Below, one piece after another: positions 1 through 9,668 of a stretch of 64,000 nucleotides of DNA (position 1 is its first letter; the number at the start of each line of letters is the position of its first letter). The stretch spans positions 62,001-126,000 of the forward strand of contig CAJVYC010000002.1 of NCBI GenBank assembly GCA_913009205.1, in the 5' to 3' direction. The position numbers were made by a program, and so were the translations under genes. The stretch comes from an uncultured Fluviicola sp. (GTDB lineage: Bacteria > Bacteroidota > Bacteroidia > Flavobacteriales_D > Crocinitomicaceae). Under the pieces are notes generated by a model. The model had not been told where the DNA came from. It saw nothing but the letters and a program-made list of their open reading frames with translations, and did not search any database.

Positions 1-48
1 AAACACTGCTATTAAACAAAATAAACCACTCAATAAAAAACTTTTCAT
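1..48 (-). CDS. 5' end of a secreted or membrane protein gene (cut by window edge)
   Basis: On the minus strand an ATG at base 48 opens a frame that stays open to the edge (16 codons). It reads MKSFLLSGLFCLIAVF, which has the Lys-then-hydrophobic form of a signal peptide. Only the start is present, so the product cannot be named. It would be transcribed in the same direction as bshB1, which ends 128 bases upstream of it. The AT-rich stretch in between could hold its promoter. Confidence 0.5.
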   Translation of the reverse strand, partial: MKSFLLSGLFCLIAVF

Positions 49-175
49 TCGCTTCTATTATAATTTTTTATAATTACAGTTTAGTGATATTCGTCTGTAA
101 GCTAAACGTGAAAATAACACATGCGCTGCTAATTAGCAAAAGTAAGGGGTATACAAAGTGTTAACCAGTGATGAA

Positions 176-892
176 TCAGATAAGGTCCGACAGATTGTCA
201 ACACCAATAAAACGCTCAGCGGTGAACCCTTCCGCATATTTAAATCCAGCAGGACGACCAAATTCCATCATTCTCGCAGAAACTGATTCTAAAAAATCCA
301 ATCCAGAAATTGGAGTTTCAGGTTCCGTTGAATCCGGATTGTAAAATTGTGTTTTATACGCTTGAACCGCATTTATTTTACGCTCATGGTATTTCGTAAC
401 GTCCACAACGAAATCAGGTTTGATATAATAATCTTGAATGTAATGATAAACCGCATTAGGTCTGATTGCCTTTTGTTCACTTCCCTCCCACTCCGTTTTA
501 CACATGATCAATCCTGATAGAAAACAAGATTCTGAAACCAGTTTTGAAGCACGTCCATGGTCAGGATGTCTGTCATTCAAGGCATTCATCAAAACAATTT
601 CCGGCTGAAATCTTCGAATTTGTTCAATAATCAATCGTTTATTCACTTCGTTGATTTCAAAAAAACCATCGGTCATTTTCAGATTCACCCTTGCGTGAAT
701 CCCCATGATTTCAGAAGCGGCTGTGGCCTCTTCGTAACGAGATTCAATCGTACCACGAGATCCCATTTCACCTTGTGTCAAATCGACTATTCCAACTTTA
801 GATCCAGCTTCGATTTGTTTCATTAACGTACCTGCACAACCCAATTCAGCATCATCGGGATGTGCAGCAAAAACTAAAATATCTAATTTCAT
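176..892 (-). CDS. bshB1: Bacillithiol biosynthesis deacetylase BshB1
   Basis: 238 aa PIG-L/LmbE-family zinc deacetylase. BshB1 removes the acetyl group from GlcNAc-malate, the second step of bacillithiol synthesis (low-molecular-weight thiol, cytosolic). Visible motifs are AHPDDAEL at residues 10-17 (zinc ligands expected at H11 and D14) and HPDH at 109-112 (third ligand H112). The length and the DLTQGEMGSRGT segment match the BshB1 subfamily rather than general LmbE proteins. Its ATG overlaps the ccsBA stop in an ATGA arrangement, so the two genes are probably translationally coupled. bshC lies about 23 kb away; bshA is not in the window. Confidence 0.92.
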   Translation of the reverse strand: MKLDILVFAAHPDDAELGCAGTLMKQIEAGSKVGIVDLTQGEMGSRGTIESRYEEATAASEIMGIHARVNLKMTDGFFEINEVNKRLIIEQIRRFQPEIVLMNALNDRHPDHGRASKLVSESCFLSGLIMCKTEWEGSEQKAIRPNAVYHYIQDYYIKPDFVVDVTKYHERKINAVQAYKTQFYNPDSTEPETPISGLDFLESVSARMMEFGRPAGFKYAEGFTAERFIGVDNLSDLI

Positions 893-3800
893 ATCTCATC
901 AATTTCTGTCGAAGTGGCCTTATTAGTTCTAAGGTACACGTATCCATATTGTAAAGCGTTCGTTGCAGCAATCAAACCAAGAATAAGAAGCAATGGTTTT
1001 ATCATTACTAAGAATTCAGTTACGGATAATACCCAAAGCATGAAGCTCGTAAATAAGACAAAGCCTGCAATAAGTGCGATTTTTTTCTTAAAATACGAAG
1101 CGGCAACGTTCCCTTTAGTAATGTACAATTGGTTTTGAACCGATGCAATCTCAGTGAAGATATAAAGTATCACAACCATGGAAATCAACCATTCAGGAAA
1201 CTCTCCTAAGCCATCTCCATTCGCATACGAGTGCAAGCCGACCAAGTAGAAGTTCACTCCAAAGAATGTAAATAGAATGGAAGAAAACCCCCAGAATGAA
1301 AGCACATTGAATGTAAATTTATCTTTCAAAGCAGGAATGTAGCGTAAGTGCAAAATGACAGCATACACTAAAACCGCAACAAGTGCCCATGTTTCCTTTG
1401 GGTCCCATCCCCAATAGCGGCCCCAAGATTCATTTGCCCATATACCACCAAGGAATGTGCCGATCGTAAGCATGAACAATCCAATGATCATTGTTATTTC
1501 GGCAACATATCTGATTTCTGCAATTTCCAATCCAATTACTTCTCCTTTTCTCTTTCCTCTAAAAATGTAAAGGATAAGATTAATAAAGCCAAGCATAAAT
1601 GAAATACCTAATGGTGCATAACTCCCAGTAATGATGGCAACGTGAATCATCAACCAATACGATTTTAACACGGGCTGAAGTGGTGTGATTTCAGGATCCA
1701 ATAAATTCATATTGGCTACCCATAAAATAAAGAAGCCCAAAAGAGTTCCTCCTGCTAATATCGCTATACTCCTCCTAGCAAAAATTAAGCTGACTAAAAC
1801 GCCAACCCAAGCAATGAAAATTATTGCTTCAAAACCATTACTCCAAGGAGCTTCTCCCGTGATCATCATTCGCATATAGATCCCGTATCCATGATACAGA
1901 AACAATATACTAGTTAGACCGATCAATACCCATCCTATTGCTTTAAAAGCTTTCTTTACTCTTTGCGTGCGACGGATAAATACCTTGAAGAAATAAATGA
2001 TCAATATAATTAAACCGAGATACAAGTAATAATTGATCGCTTTTTCAAAGATATTCATCTTGTTGTAGCGAATCTCAAGATCAACCAACTTCTCGCTTGG
2101 AACAACATTTGCCCCGAACTTTCTTTGGAATTTTTTGAGGTCCTTTAACTTCTCTGATGCAATCCTATACGCTCCTTGATTCGAATAAGCGTCGTTCAGC
2201 GCATTGAAATAAGCAACAGCAGTATTAAATCCTTCAGGATCTTTATCTGCCATTCCAATCGGCGTCCAGGTTTCGCTCTTATCTCCTTTGATAGGCAAAA
2301 TTTTCAAGTTTTCCCATTTGAAAGAGTAAATCGTCTGTAGAATTTGAAATTTCTCCCCTAGCAACAAAACTTGTTTTTGAAATTCATTTCGATCCGCCTC
2401 GGAAGTCTGATGTGACTTATTGTATGATTTCCAATATAGAAATTGTCCTTCTTTATCCAGTAATTGGTCATACGAAGCGTACTTTCCTTTCAAATTCAAT
2501 TTTTCGCGAATTCCTCCTTTTCTTGAGACGTAAATCATCTCCTGACTCTTCCAATAATCCCAAAAGATGTGCATACTAATGATTGCCTGCACAGCATTGT
2601 ATTCGTCATACGAGTCGTCTTTATGAATTTTACGAAGTAATTGACTGCACAGGGTATGCATTGGAATAATTCGCCCTCTAAAATCCTGAACAAGAAGTGA
2701 AGCCAACTCTTCAGAATGCTCCTCCGTCATGACATTAAAAGCCATATTTTTCACAGGTGCCTGTGCTTGTGCTTCTTCATGCTTATGATTTGGATCACTG
2801 TGATCATGGCCATCGTGATCGTGATGTTCTGTATGCGATATCGTATCCAAGTCGGACGGGTTTACAATAGTGTCTTGAGTTGCAAGACTCATTGAAGTCG
2901 AAACCAAAAGAGCCACTAAAGGAAGCCACATTTTCTCCAATTTATCGTTCGTCTTCATCATTAATACAATCAATTCTCTAAATCTTCCATGCTTCGAGAA
3001 TAGCGAAAGAATCATTCCGATTCCCATCATCAAATAACCCAAGTACGAAATATTCGTTCCCCACCAATCGTGATTTACACTAAGGTGTGTGCCGCTTTCA
3101 TCCTGTTCGTATCCAGATTGAAAAAGACGGTATCCTTTATAGTCAATTACATTGTTCATGTAAATGCTTGTGTTCTTTTTGTAGTTGTTTTCATCGTCAA
3201 TAATTGTAATAAAACTTTCAAATGAAGATGGAGAATTTGACCCTGGGTAACGATCCAACTTGAAATCTTTACAGAAAATGGAGAAAGGAACCTTAATCTC
3301 CTTAGAACCATAGTCCATTTCGTAAATCAAACCTTTAAATTCAAACACTGATCGCGTTGGAATAGCATCTTCCCCACCTCTTAAATCTACCATTTTAGAT
3401 TCTTTACCATCGGTAACTTTCACCGTTAAGATATCCCGACCCATGTTTTTCTCTGGGGCTGGAAGAACCATCATTTTTGAATTCTTTCGAATCGATTTCA
3501 ATACAAATTGCTCTTCACCAACTTTATAAAGCGTTGCTGTTTGCAATGGAACGATACTATCAACTGGAATTTTCTGATACAAGGAATCCGCAACTTGTCC
3601 TGTTCGAGCCGCCTTTTGCATCTCAGACATTGCCAAAAAGGTAACTGGAAGTTTTGACTCCATCATTAACTTCGCTCCTTTTCGCTTGATCTGAACTCCA
3701 GGCATGGCATCCTTCTTCTCAAAAGAAAGCGCTGTTTCGCCAACCATTAAAAAAGAACCTTCCGTTAAAAAATTGGATTTCATTCCATTGGTTACAATTT

Positions 3801-4368
3801 CTAAAGTGGTTTCTTCAAATTCTTTATCCGTAACTAAAGAATCCATGTGGTTTTTACGGTAATCAGCGTATTCAATTGTTACTGGCACATGTCCAGGCAA
3901 TTTAAATTCATGATCAAAATCATTATAAAAATCTGAAACCTCAGTCATTAATGCCTTTTGATCCCAAGTATATTGCAACTTTCCATCATTCACTTTCATC
4001 CAGAAATACGGATCAGAGGAATAAATAAAATCCGATTGTTGGCCTTCTTTAACAATCATCAGACCTTCAAAACTCACATATCGCGTCACACCAGCACCAA
4101 TCAACATAACTATGAATGAAAGGTGGAAAAAGAGAATCGCGATTTTTTCCGGTCGGAACATTCTGTATCTAAAAATGTTCGCAATAAGGCTCATAGCCAA
4201 ATATGCTAATAAAAGTTCAAACCACATTGCGTTGTAAACAACTAGTTTCGCTGATTGAGTATCGAATTTAGTCTCTATAAAAGTGGCGAATCCTATGGCC
4301 AAAAGGAACACTAACATTCCAACAGCCATCATTCGAATCGAGAAAAAGCCTCTAGCAAATTTTTCCAT
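889..4368 (-). CDS. ccsBA: Fused cytochrome c biogenesis protein CcsBA (ResB-CcsA)
   Basis: About 1159 aa from the ATG at 4368; the open frame extends to a TTG at 4392, but a TATCTTTG -7 element covers 4390-4397, so the ATG start is preferred. The system II cytochrome c synthase exports heme and attaches it to apocytochrome c. The N-terminal part has ResB-like membrane segments and a large extracytoplasmic region. The C-terminal part is CcsA with several membrane segments and the WWD heme-binding motif (WGRYWGWDPKETW, near residues 980-1000 of the long frame). An unusual histidine-rich stretch (HHDHDGHDHSDPNHKH) lies near residues 519-540 of the long frame, after a hydrophobic segment. Single-chain CcsBA is common in Bacteroidota and Epsilonproteobacteria. 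It overlaps bshB1 by 4 bases. Confidence 0.93.
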   Translation of the reverse strand: MEKFARGFFSIRMMAVGMLVFLLAIGFATFIETKFDTQSAKLVVYNAMWFELLLAYLAMSLIANIFRYRMFRPEKIAILFFHLSFIVMLIGAGVTRYVSFEGLMIVKEGQQSDFIYSSDPYFWMKVNDGKLQYTWDQKALMTEVSDFYNDFDHEFKLPGHVPVTIEYADYRKNHMDSLVTDKEFEETTLEIVTNGMKSNFLTEGSFLMVGETALSFEKKDAMPGVQIKRKGAKLMMESKLPVTFLAMSEMQKAARTGQVADSLYQKIPVDSIVPLQTATLYKVGEEQFVLKSIRKNSKMMVLPAPEKNMGRDILTVKVTDGKESKMVDLRGGEDAIPTRSVFEFKGLIYEMDYGSKEIKVPFSIFCKDFKLDRYPGSNSPSSFESFITIIDDENNYKKNTSIYMNNVIDYKGYRLFQSGYEQDESGTHLSVNHDWWGTNISYLGYLMMGIGMILSLFSKHGRFRELIVLMMKTNDKLEKMWLPLVALLVSTSMSLATQDTIVNPSDLDTISHTEHHDHDGHDHSDPNHKHEEAQAQAPVKNMAFNVMTEEHSEELASLLVQDFRGRIIPMHTLCSQLLRKIHKDDSYDEYNAVQAIISMHIFWDYWKSQEMIYVSRKGGIREKLNLKGKYASYDQLLDKEGQFLYWKSYNKSHQTSEADRNEFQKQVLLLGEKFQILQTIYSFKWENLKILPIKGDKSETWTPIGMADKDPEGFNTAVAYFNALNDAYSNQGAYRIASEKLKDLKKFQRKFGANVVPSEKLVDLEIRYNKMNIFEKAINYYLYLGLIILIIYFFKVFIRRTQRVKKAFKAIGWVLIGLTSILFLYHGYGIYMRMMITGEAPWSNGFEAIIFIAWVGVLVSLIFARRSIAILAGGTLLGFFILWVANMNLLDPEITPLQPVLKSYWLMIHVAIITGSYAPLGISFMLGFINLILYIFRGKRKGEVIGLEIAEIRYVAEITMIIGLFMLTIGTFLGGIWANESWGRYWGWDPKETWALVAVLVYAVILHLRYIPALKDKFTFNVLSFWGFSSILFTFFGVNFYLVGLHSYANGDGLGEFPEWLISMVVILYIFTEIASVQNQLYITKGNVAASYFKKKIALIAGFVLFTSFMLWVLSVTEFLVMIKPLLLILGLIAATNALQYGYVYLRTNKATSTEIDEI

Positions 4369-4389
4369 CTGTAATTGATAAATTGGAAA

Positions 4390-4397
4390 CAAAGATA
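4390..4397 (-). promoter_or_regulatory. -7 element (TATCTTTG) for ccsBA
   Basis: The minus strand reads TATCTTTG, an exact match to the Bacteroidota -7 consensus TAnnTTTG. It lies 22 bases upstream of the ATG at 4368. I see no clear TTG at the -33 position. It diverges from the AsmA-gene promoter at 4469-4496. Confidence 0.55.
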
Positions 4398-4468
4398 ATC
4401 AGATAAAACGTTTGAAATATGATTTTTCGTTTGTTTATTAATTAACATTTGTCAGTACTTTTTTCAAC

Positions 4469-4496
4469 TTGAAAATGAGGTGTTTTCTTATCTTTG
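4469..4496 (+). promoter_or_regulatory. Promoter TTG-N17-TATCTTTG for the AsmA-like gene
   Basis: TTG at 4469-4471, 17 bases, then TATCTTTG at 4489-4496: a near-ideal Bacteroidota housekeeping promoter. The expected transcript start is a few bases downstream, giving a leader of roughly 25 bases before the ATG at 4528. Confidence 0.65.
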
Positions 4497-4527
4497 AAAT
4501 ACGATTAAAACTAAATCCCATTTTTTT

Positions 4528-7389
4528 ATGAAAAAGGTCGTTAAAAAAATCCTAAAATGGACAGGTATCTCGCTGCTTGTTATTATTATACTCTTAATTT
4601 TAATTCCAATACTATTTAAGGATCAGATCAAACAAATGGTAATTGATGATGTGAATACGAACCTTAATGCAAAGCTAACTATTGAGGATTTTGACTTGAC
4701 GTTTATCACCACTTTCCCAAACATGAGTGTAGAAATTCACGATGCTAAATTGACGGGAATAAAAGAGTTCAAAGGCGTTGAGTTAATGAAAATCAAAACT
4801 TTAACAGCTCACGTTGGTTTTTGGAGTGTCATTGATGGTGATCAAGTTGAAATTGATGAAATCCACATTGATGAGCCGATTATTGACGTTAGGATATTGA
4901 AAAACGGATTGGCCAATTATGATATCGTGAAACCCGACACTGAAAAAACAAAAGAGGAAATTGAAGAACCATCGAGTTTTAAATTGTCCTTGAAAGAATA
5001 TACAATTACAAATGCGCGTATCAAATACGATGATCGTGCTTCAGACATGTTTGCTGAATTGATCAATGTAAATCATTCCGGGAGTGGAGATCTAACAGCC
5101 GATGTTGTTGATTTTGAAACGAAAACAACGATGGATAAATTGACGTACCGCATAGAGGGGCTGAATTATTTGACGGAGGTAAAAACAGATGCCGACATTA
5201 ATCTTTTAATGAAATTCACGGAGAAATCATCGAAATTCACTTTGAAGAAAAACAGTATTTTATTGAACAAAGTAGAGCTTTCTCTTTATGGATATTACGA
5301 AATATTTGAGGGGTATGATAATATGGACTTGAAACTTGATGCATCAAAATCTTCATTCAAAGACTTCCTATCACTCATTCCGACGTTCTATCATTCAGGT
5401 TATGAAAATATGGTTTCGTCAGGATCGATGTCGCTTAACGGATTGATTAAAGGTAAAATGGACGAGAAAAACTTGCCGGGCTGGGACTTCGGTGTCAAAT
5501 TGAAAGACGGATCAATTAAATACCCCGGGTTAAGTAAGATTACAAATGTTCAGGTGGATGCGGCAAGTAAATACCCCGGAGGCGAAAATCTTAATGACAT
5601 GACATTTGACATGCCTAAATTTCATGCGAACCTTTCAAAGACCACAATTGACGGAAGCTTGTTCATGAAGAAATTAATGTCCGACCCCTACATTCAATCT
5701 TCGATCAACACCCATGTTGACTTGGCAACATTAAAGGATTTCATTCCAATGGAAAAAGGTGAAGAATATAGTGGGATTCTAGATGCTGATGTTGATATTA
5801 AAGGGAAAATGAGTGCTTTAGACGCTGAAGATTACGAGAATTTTACGGCGGCAGGAACAGTAGAGTTGTCGAAGATGAATTATAAATCTGAAGAATTATC
5901 TGAAGAGGTAGATGTCAACCATTTAAAATTAACCTTCTCGCCTGAGAGTTTAGTAGTGAATGAATTGGATGCCCAAATGGGAGAATCGGATTTTAAATTG
6001 GACGGTGAGATTCATGACTATTTCGATTATATGCTTCGAGATGGTGTCTTGGCGGGCGATTTCAACTTAAACAGTGACAACATCGATCTTGACGATTTAA
6101 TGGGAATTTACCCAGAGGAAGAAACACGGGCTGACGGCCACACTTTAGGTGCAGCCGCTCCTGCCCCGGTTGAGGTTGAACCAACTCTTGTTCCGGCCAA
6201 TATCGACTTGAAAATTTCTACGAAAATAAACAAGGCGCGTTACAGCGGAATCGATGCCAAAGACATTTCTGGGAAATTGGTTATTGAGGATGAGATTGCC
6301 GAACTAAGCAATTTTGACTTGAAAGCAATGGGAGGAGACATTGGATTAACTGGAAATTACAATACACAAGACCATGAGAATCCGAAATTTAACTTCGGCT
6401 ATGAGCTCAAAGAAATTGACATTGAAGAATTGACAAAAAACTTCTTGACATTAGAGAAATTAGCTCCAATTGCTAAATATGCAAAAGGAAAAATCTCCTC
6501 AAGTTTCGATATGAGTTCTAACTTAACGACTAGATTAATGCCGGTTTTAAACTCAATCTCAAGTGATGGAGATGTCAGTTCAAATAAACTACAAGTAACA
6601 GGGTTTGAACTTTTGAATAAAATTGAACAGGTGACGAAGTTCAAAGACTTCTCAAAACAAACATTCAAGAATTTTACAACGCACTTCTCAGTTCATGACG
6701 GTAAAGTAATGTTGACTCCTTTTGATTTGAAACTTGGTGGAATTAACACCAAAGTCTCTGGATATACGACTTTAGAAAAGAACATGAATTATAAGTTCGC
6801 GATGAATGTTCCAAAAGACAAAATTCCTGCACCCATTTTAAAGGAGGTTGAAAAAGGATTAACAACGCTTAACGGACTTCACCCATCTATTAAGATGGGC
6901 GATCTTCCAACATTCATTCCAGTCAATGTTTTTGCAAGCGGAGATCCTAAGAACCCAAAGATCACAACGGATTTAAAGGAACAAGTTTCAAAAGCAGTGA
7001 AAGCTCAAATTGGAAACCTAATAGAAGATATAAAGACCGCTGTAAAAGATTCAGTTACGGCAATTATCGATGATAAGGTTGAAGATCTTAAAGCGGAGAT
7101 TGAAAAGCAGAAGAAAGCAATTTTAGCTGATGCTCAGAAAAAAGCAAATGAAGCAAAAGCTCTTGCTAAAAAAGGAGCCGATAAAATAAGAACGGAGGCA
7201 GATGCTTTTGGAAAAAAGTTGATTCAAGAAGCTGGAAGCAACCCACTCAAGAAAAAATTGGCAGAAGCAGCGGCTAAAAAATATACGGATGAAGCTGAAA
7301 AGAAAGCGATAACCTTAGAAAAGGAGGGCGAAAAGAAAGCAGATGCGGCAATGAAAAAGGCGAATGAGCAAGCTGATAAATTAGGGTAA
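4528..7389 (+). CDS. AsmA-like family protein with long C-terminal Ala/Lys/Glu helix
   Basis: 953 aa. One N-terminal membrane anchor (residues about 13-30), then a long beta-rich body with the AsmA features (DVNTNLNAKLTIEDFDLTF near the start, the GDIGLTGNY-type segment near 600, an AsmA-like C-terminal domain around 650-800). AsmA-like proteins of the RBG/bridge superfamily are thought to move phospholipids between inner and outer membranes. From about residue 811 to the end the protein changes to a charged, Ala/Lys/Glu-rich helix, probably a coiled coil, that is not part of the usual AsmA fold. It has its own promoter and stands between divergent ccsBA and convergent purC. Confidence 0.82.
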   Translation: MKKVVKKILKWTGISLLVIIILLILIPILFKDQIKQMVIDDVNTNLNAKLTIEDFDLTFITTFPNMSVEIHDAKLTGIKEFKGVELMKIKTLTAHVGFWSVIDGDQVEIDEIHIDEPIIDVRILKNGLANYDIVKPDTEKTKEEIEEPSSFKLSLKEYTITNARIKYDDRASDMFAELINVNHSGSGDLTADVVDFETKTTMDKLTYRIEGLNYLTEVKTDADINLLMKFTEKSSKFTLKKNSILLNKVELSLYGYYEIFEGYDNMDLKLDASKSSFKDFLSLIPTFYHSGYENMVSSGSMSLNGLIKGKMDEKNLPGWDFGVKLKDGSIKYPGLSKITNVQVDAASKYPGGENLNDMTFDMPKFHANLSKTTIDGSLFMKKLMSDPYIQSSINTHVDLATLKDFIPMEKGEEYSGILDADVDIKGKMSALDAEDYENFTAAGTVELSKMNYKSEELSEEVDVNHLKLTFSPESLVVNELDAQMGESDFKLDGEIHDYFDYMLRDGVLAGDFNLNSDNIDLDDLMGIYPEEETRADGHTLGAAAPAPVEVEPTLVPANIDLKISTKINKARYSGIDAKDISGKLVIEDEIAELSNFDLKAMGGDIGLTGNYNTQDHENPKFNFGYELKEIDIEELTKNFLTLEKLAPIAKYAKGKISSSFDMSSNLTTRLMPVLNSISSDGDVSSNKLQVTGFELLNKIEQVTKFKDFSKQTFKNFTTHFSVHDGKVMLTPFDLKLGGINTKVSGYTTLEKNMNYKFAMNVPKDKIPAPILKEVEKGLTTLNGLHPSIKMGDLPTFIPVNVFASGDPKNPKITTDLKEQVSKAVKAQIGNLIEDIKTAVKDSVTAIIDDKVEDLKAEIEKQKKAILADAQKKANEAKALAKKGADKIRTEADAFGKKLIQEAGSNPLKKKLAEAAAKKYTDEAEKKAITLEKEGEKKADAAMKKANEQADKLG

Positions 7390-7536
7390 TAAAGTGGAAT
7401 AAAGGTATACACTTCATTATTGTTATGAAGGAATCTCGAAAATTGCAATAGACAGATATACTTGAAATTCATTGCAACAATCCCTCAACTTTGAAGGATT
7501 GAAAGTCCAATTCTGCTGAATGAAACCCAATACGGT

Positions 7537-8490
7537 TTAATCTTTATAATTTTCCAAGAAAGCGTCTACATTACCTTGAATTCTTGCAGTAATATCAGAA
7601 GTATCCGCTCTGTCAAATTCATTTCCTGTGATTTTTTCGAACAACTCGATATAGCGGTCTGTCACCACTTTAACGAAATCACCTGGCATAACAGGCATTA
7701 TTTGTCCTTCCAGTCCTTGAAAATTGTTTTCAATCAACCATTGACGCACGAATTCTTTTGACAATTGCTTCTGAGCTTCTCCAGCTTCTTGGCGTTCTTC
7801 ATATCTATCAGAATAGAAAAAACGAGAAGAATCTGGCGTATGAATTTCATCAATTAAGATGATTTCTCCGTTTCTCATTCCGAATTCATATTTCGTGTCC
7901 ACCAGAATCAATCCTTCGGCAGCCGCCATTTCTGATCCTCTTTGAAACAAAGCTCTCGTATACGCTTCTAATTTGATGTAATCTGCTTCTGGAACAATTC
8001 CTTGCGCGATAATTTCTTCTCTCGAAATGTCTTCATCGTGTCCCTCCTCCGCTTTTGTTGCAGGCGTGATAATTGGAACCGGAAACTTATCGTTTTCTTT
8101 CATTCCATCTGGCATTGGAACACCGCATAGTATTCGTTTGCCTGCCTTGTATTCTCGTGCCGCGTGCCCTGACATATATCCACGAATAACCATTTCAACA
8201 CGAATTGGATCACAAGCGTATCCGACAGCAACCGATGGATCTGGAGTTGCAATCAACCAGTTTGGAACAATATCTTTCGTCGCATCCAAAAACATAGTTG
8301 CCACTTGATTCAAAACTTGACCTTTGTGAGGAATTCCTTTTGGAAGAACATGATCAAATGCAGAGATCCGATCCGAAGCAATCATTACCATCAATCCATT
8401 GTCTAACGTATATACATCACGGACTTTTCCATTGTACACATTCGTTTGTCCTTTAAAAGTAAAAGTGCTTTCGATAATTGCTTCGCTCAT
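7537..8490 (-). CDS. purC: SAICAR synthase (phosphoribosylaminoimidazole-succinocarboxamide synthase)
   Basis: 317 aa, the usual length for the longer (yeast-like) form found in Bacteroidota. It joins CAIR and aspartate with ATP to make SAICAR in de novo purine synthesis (cytosol). Motifs seen: GKVRDVY and [12 protein letters not shown] near the N-terminus (ATP-binding lobe), [17 protein letters not shown], and DTKYEFG followed by [12 protein letters not shown] (substrate and ATP site). The ATG at 8490 is the only good start. Monocistronic by appearance: the neighbours phoH and the AsmA gene are separated by AT-rich spacers. Confidence 0.96.
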   Translation of the reverse strand: MSEAIIESTFTFKGQTNVYNGKVRDVYTLDNGLMVMIASDRISAFDHVLPKGIPHKGQVLNQVATMFLDATKDIVPNWLIATPDPSVAVGYACDPIRVEMVIRGYMSGHAAREYKAGKRILCGVPMPDGMKENDKFPVPIITPATKAEEGHDEDISREEIIAQGIVPEADYIKLEAYTRALFQRGSEMAAAEGLILVDTKYEFGMRNGEIILIDEIHTPDSSRFFYSDRYEERQEAGEAQKQLSKEFVRQWLIENNFQGLEGQIMPVMPGDFVKVVTDRYIELFEKITGNEFDRADTSDITARIQGNVDAFLENYKD

Positions 8491-8622
8491 GAGAAAAAGT
8501 TTGGTGCAAAATTATGTAAATGGAATTATTAATTGTGAATTATTAATTATTAATTACCCACAACTTGTTAAAATTCTATATGAGAAAATTCTATAGTTGA
8601 AACCTGAACCTCCAATTAATAA

Positions 8623-9579
8623 TTATTGGTCATTATCTTCATCCATTTTATCCATCGCAACAATGATCCTTTTCACTAATTGATGACGCATCACATCGGC
8701 AGCTCCCATTCGTATTACTCCTATCCCTTCTACTCCATCAAGAGCATCCAAGGCATAAGCCAAACCTGATTTCTGCTTTCTCGGTAAATCGACTTGGGAC
8801 ATATCTCCCGTAATCGCAAACTTCGCTGACTTCCCCATTCGGGTTAAAAACATTTTGATTTGCATCGTAGTGGTGTTCTGAGCCTCATCGAGAATAACAA
8901 AGGCTTTATCTAAAGTTCGTCCACGCATAAACGCCAAAGGTGCAATTTCAATAATGCCAAATTCGATCATGTCTGCCAATTTTTCCGCTGGAATCATATC
9001 CCTTAAAGCATCATACAAAGGCATTAAATAAGGATCGAGTTTTTCTTTTAAATCACCAGGAAGGAAACCTAGATTTTCACCCGCTTCCACAGCAGGACGT
9101 GTTAAAATGATACGCTTAACTTCTTTGGCTTTCAATGCTCGAACAGCAAGTGCAACCGCAGTATATGTCTTTCCCGTTCCCGCAGGTCCGACGGCGAAAA
9201 CCATATCATTTTTGTTCACGAGCTCAACCAATTTCTTTTGATTGATTGTCTTTGCCTTAATCTTAGCACCGTGATTTCCATGAACCAATATTTCTGATCC
9301 GTCATCTGACTCCAACATTTCAGAGCCACTGTCCAACATTAGATTATCAATGTTATTTTCCGTGAGGTTATTGAATTTATTATAATGACGAATGATAAGA
9401 TCAAATTTCTTTTCAAATTCAGTCATGACCAATTCATCTCCAGCGTATGTAATTACGTTACCTCTCGCTGTAATTCTAAGTTTCGGAAAAAAACTCTTGA
9501 TGTGCTTGAGTTTCGTATTATTTGAGCCAAACAACTCTGCTGGGCTAATTCCTTTTATTTCAATCTTCTTTTCTAGCAA
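8623..9579 (-). CDS. PhoH family ATPase
   Basis: 318 aa PhoH-like P-loop ATPase. Walker A GPAGTGKT at residues 131-138, Walker B VILDEAQN at 228-235, and the family signature RPAVEAGENLGFLPGDL at 161-177. The N-terminal 110 residues correspond to the KH-like segment of PhoH/YbeZ proteins, which work in RNA metabolism together with YbeY-type proteins. The start is a TTG at 9579: the frame is closed by TAA two codons upstream of an ATT and no ATG is available before the conserved region. A short AT-rich palindrome (AATTAATAATT) abuts the stop codon. Confidence 0.93.
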   Translation of the reverse strand: MLEKKIEIKGISPAELFGSNNTKLKHIKSFFPKLRITARGNVITYAGDELVMTEFEKKFDLIIRHYNKFNNLTENNIDNLMLDSGSEMLESDDGSEILVHGNHGAKIKAKTINQKKLVELVNKNDMVFAVGPAGTGKTYTAVALAVRALKAKEVKRIILTRPAVEAGENLGFLPGDLKEKLDPYLMPLYDALRDMIPAEKLADMIEFGIIEIAPLAFMRGRTLDKAFVILDEAQNTTTMQIKMFLTRMGKSAKFAITGDMSQVDLPRKQKSGLAYALDALDGVEGIGVIRMGAADVMRHQLVKRIIVAMDKMDEDNDQ

Positions 9580-9668
9580 TAGACTAATTTATTTTTACCT
9601 TTACTCGTAAGGATTACTAACCCAAATTTAGGAAAATATTCGTCGCAAAACGACTGAATTTATCACAG

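Noticed and set aside
8520-8620. AT-rich repeats between purC and phoH
   Set aside because: Low-complexity AATTATTAATT runs; similar ones near 42240; no defined ends to call a mobile element.
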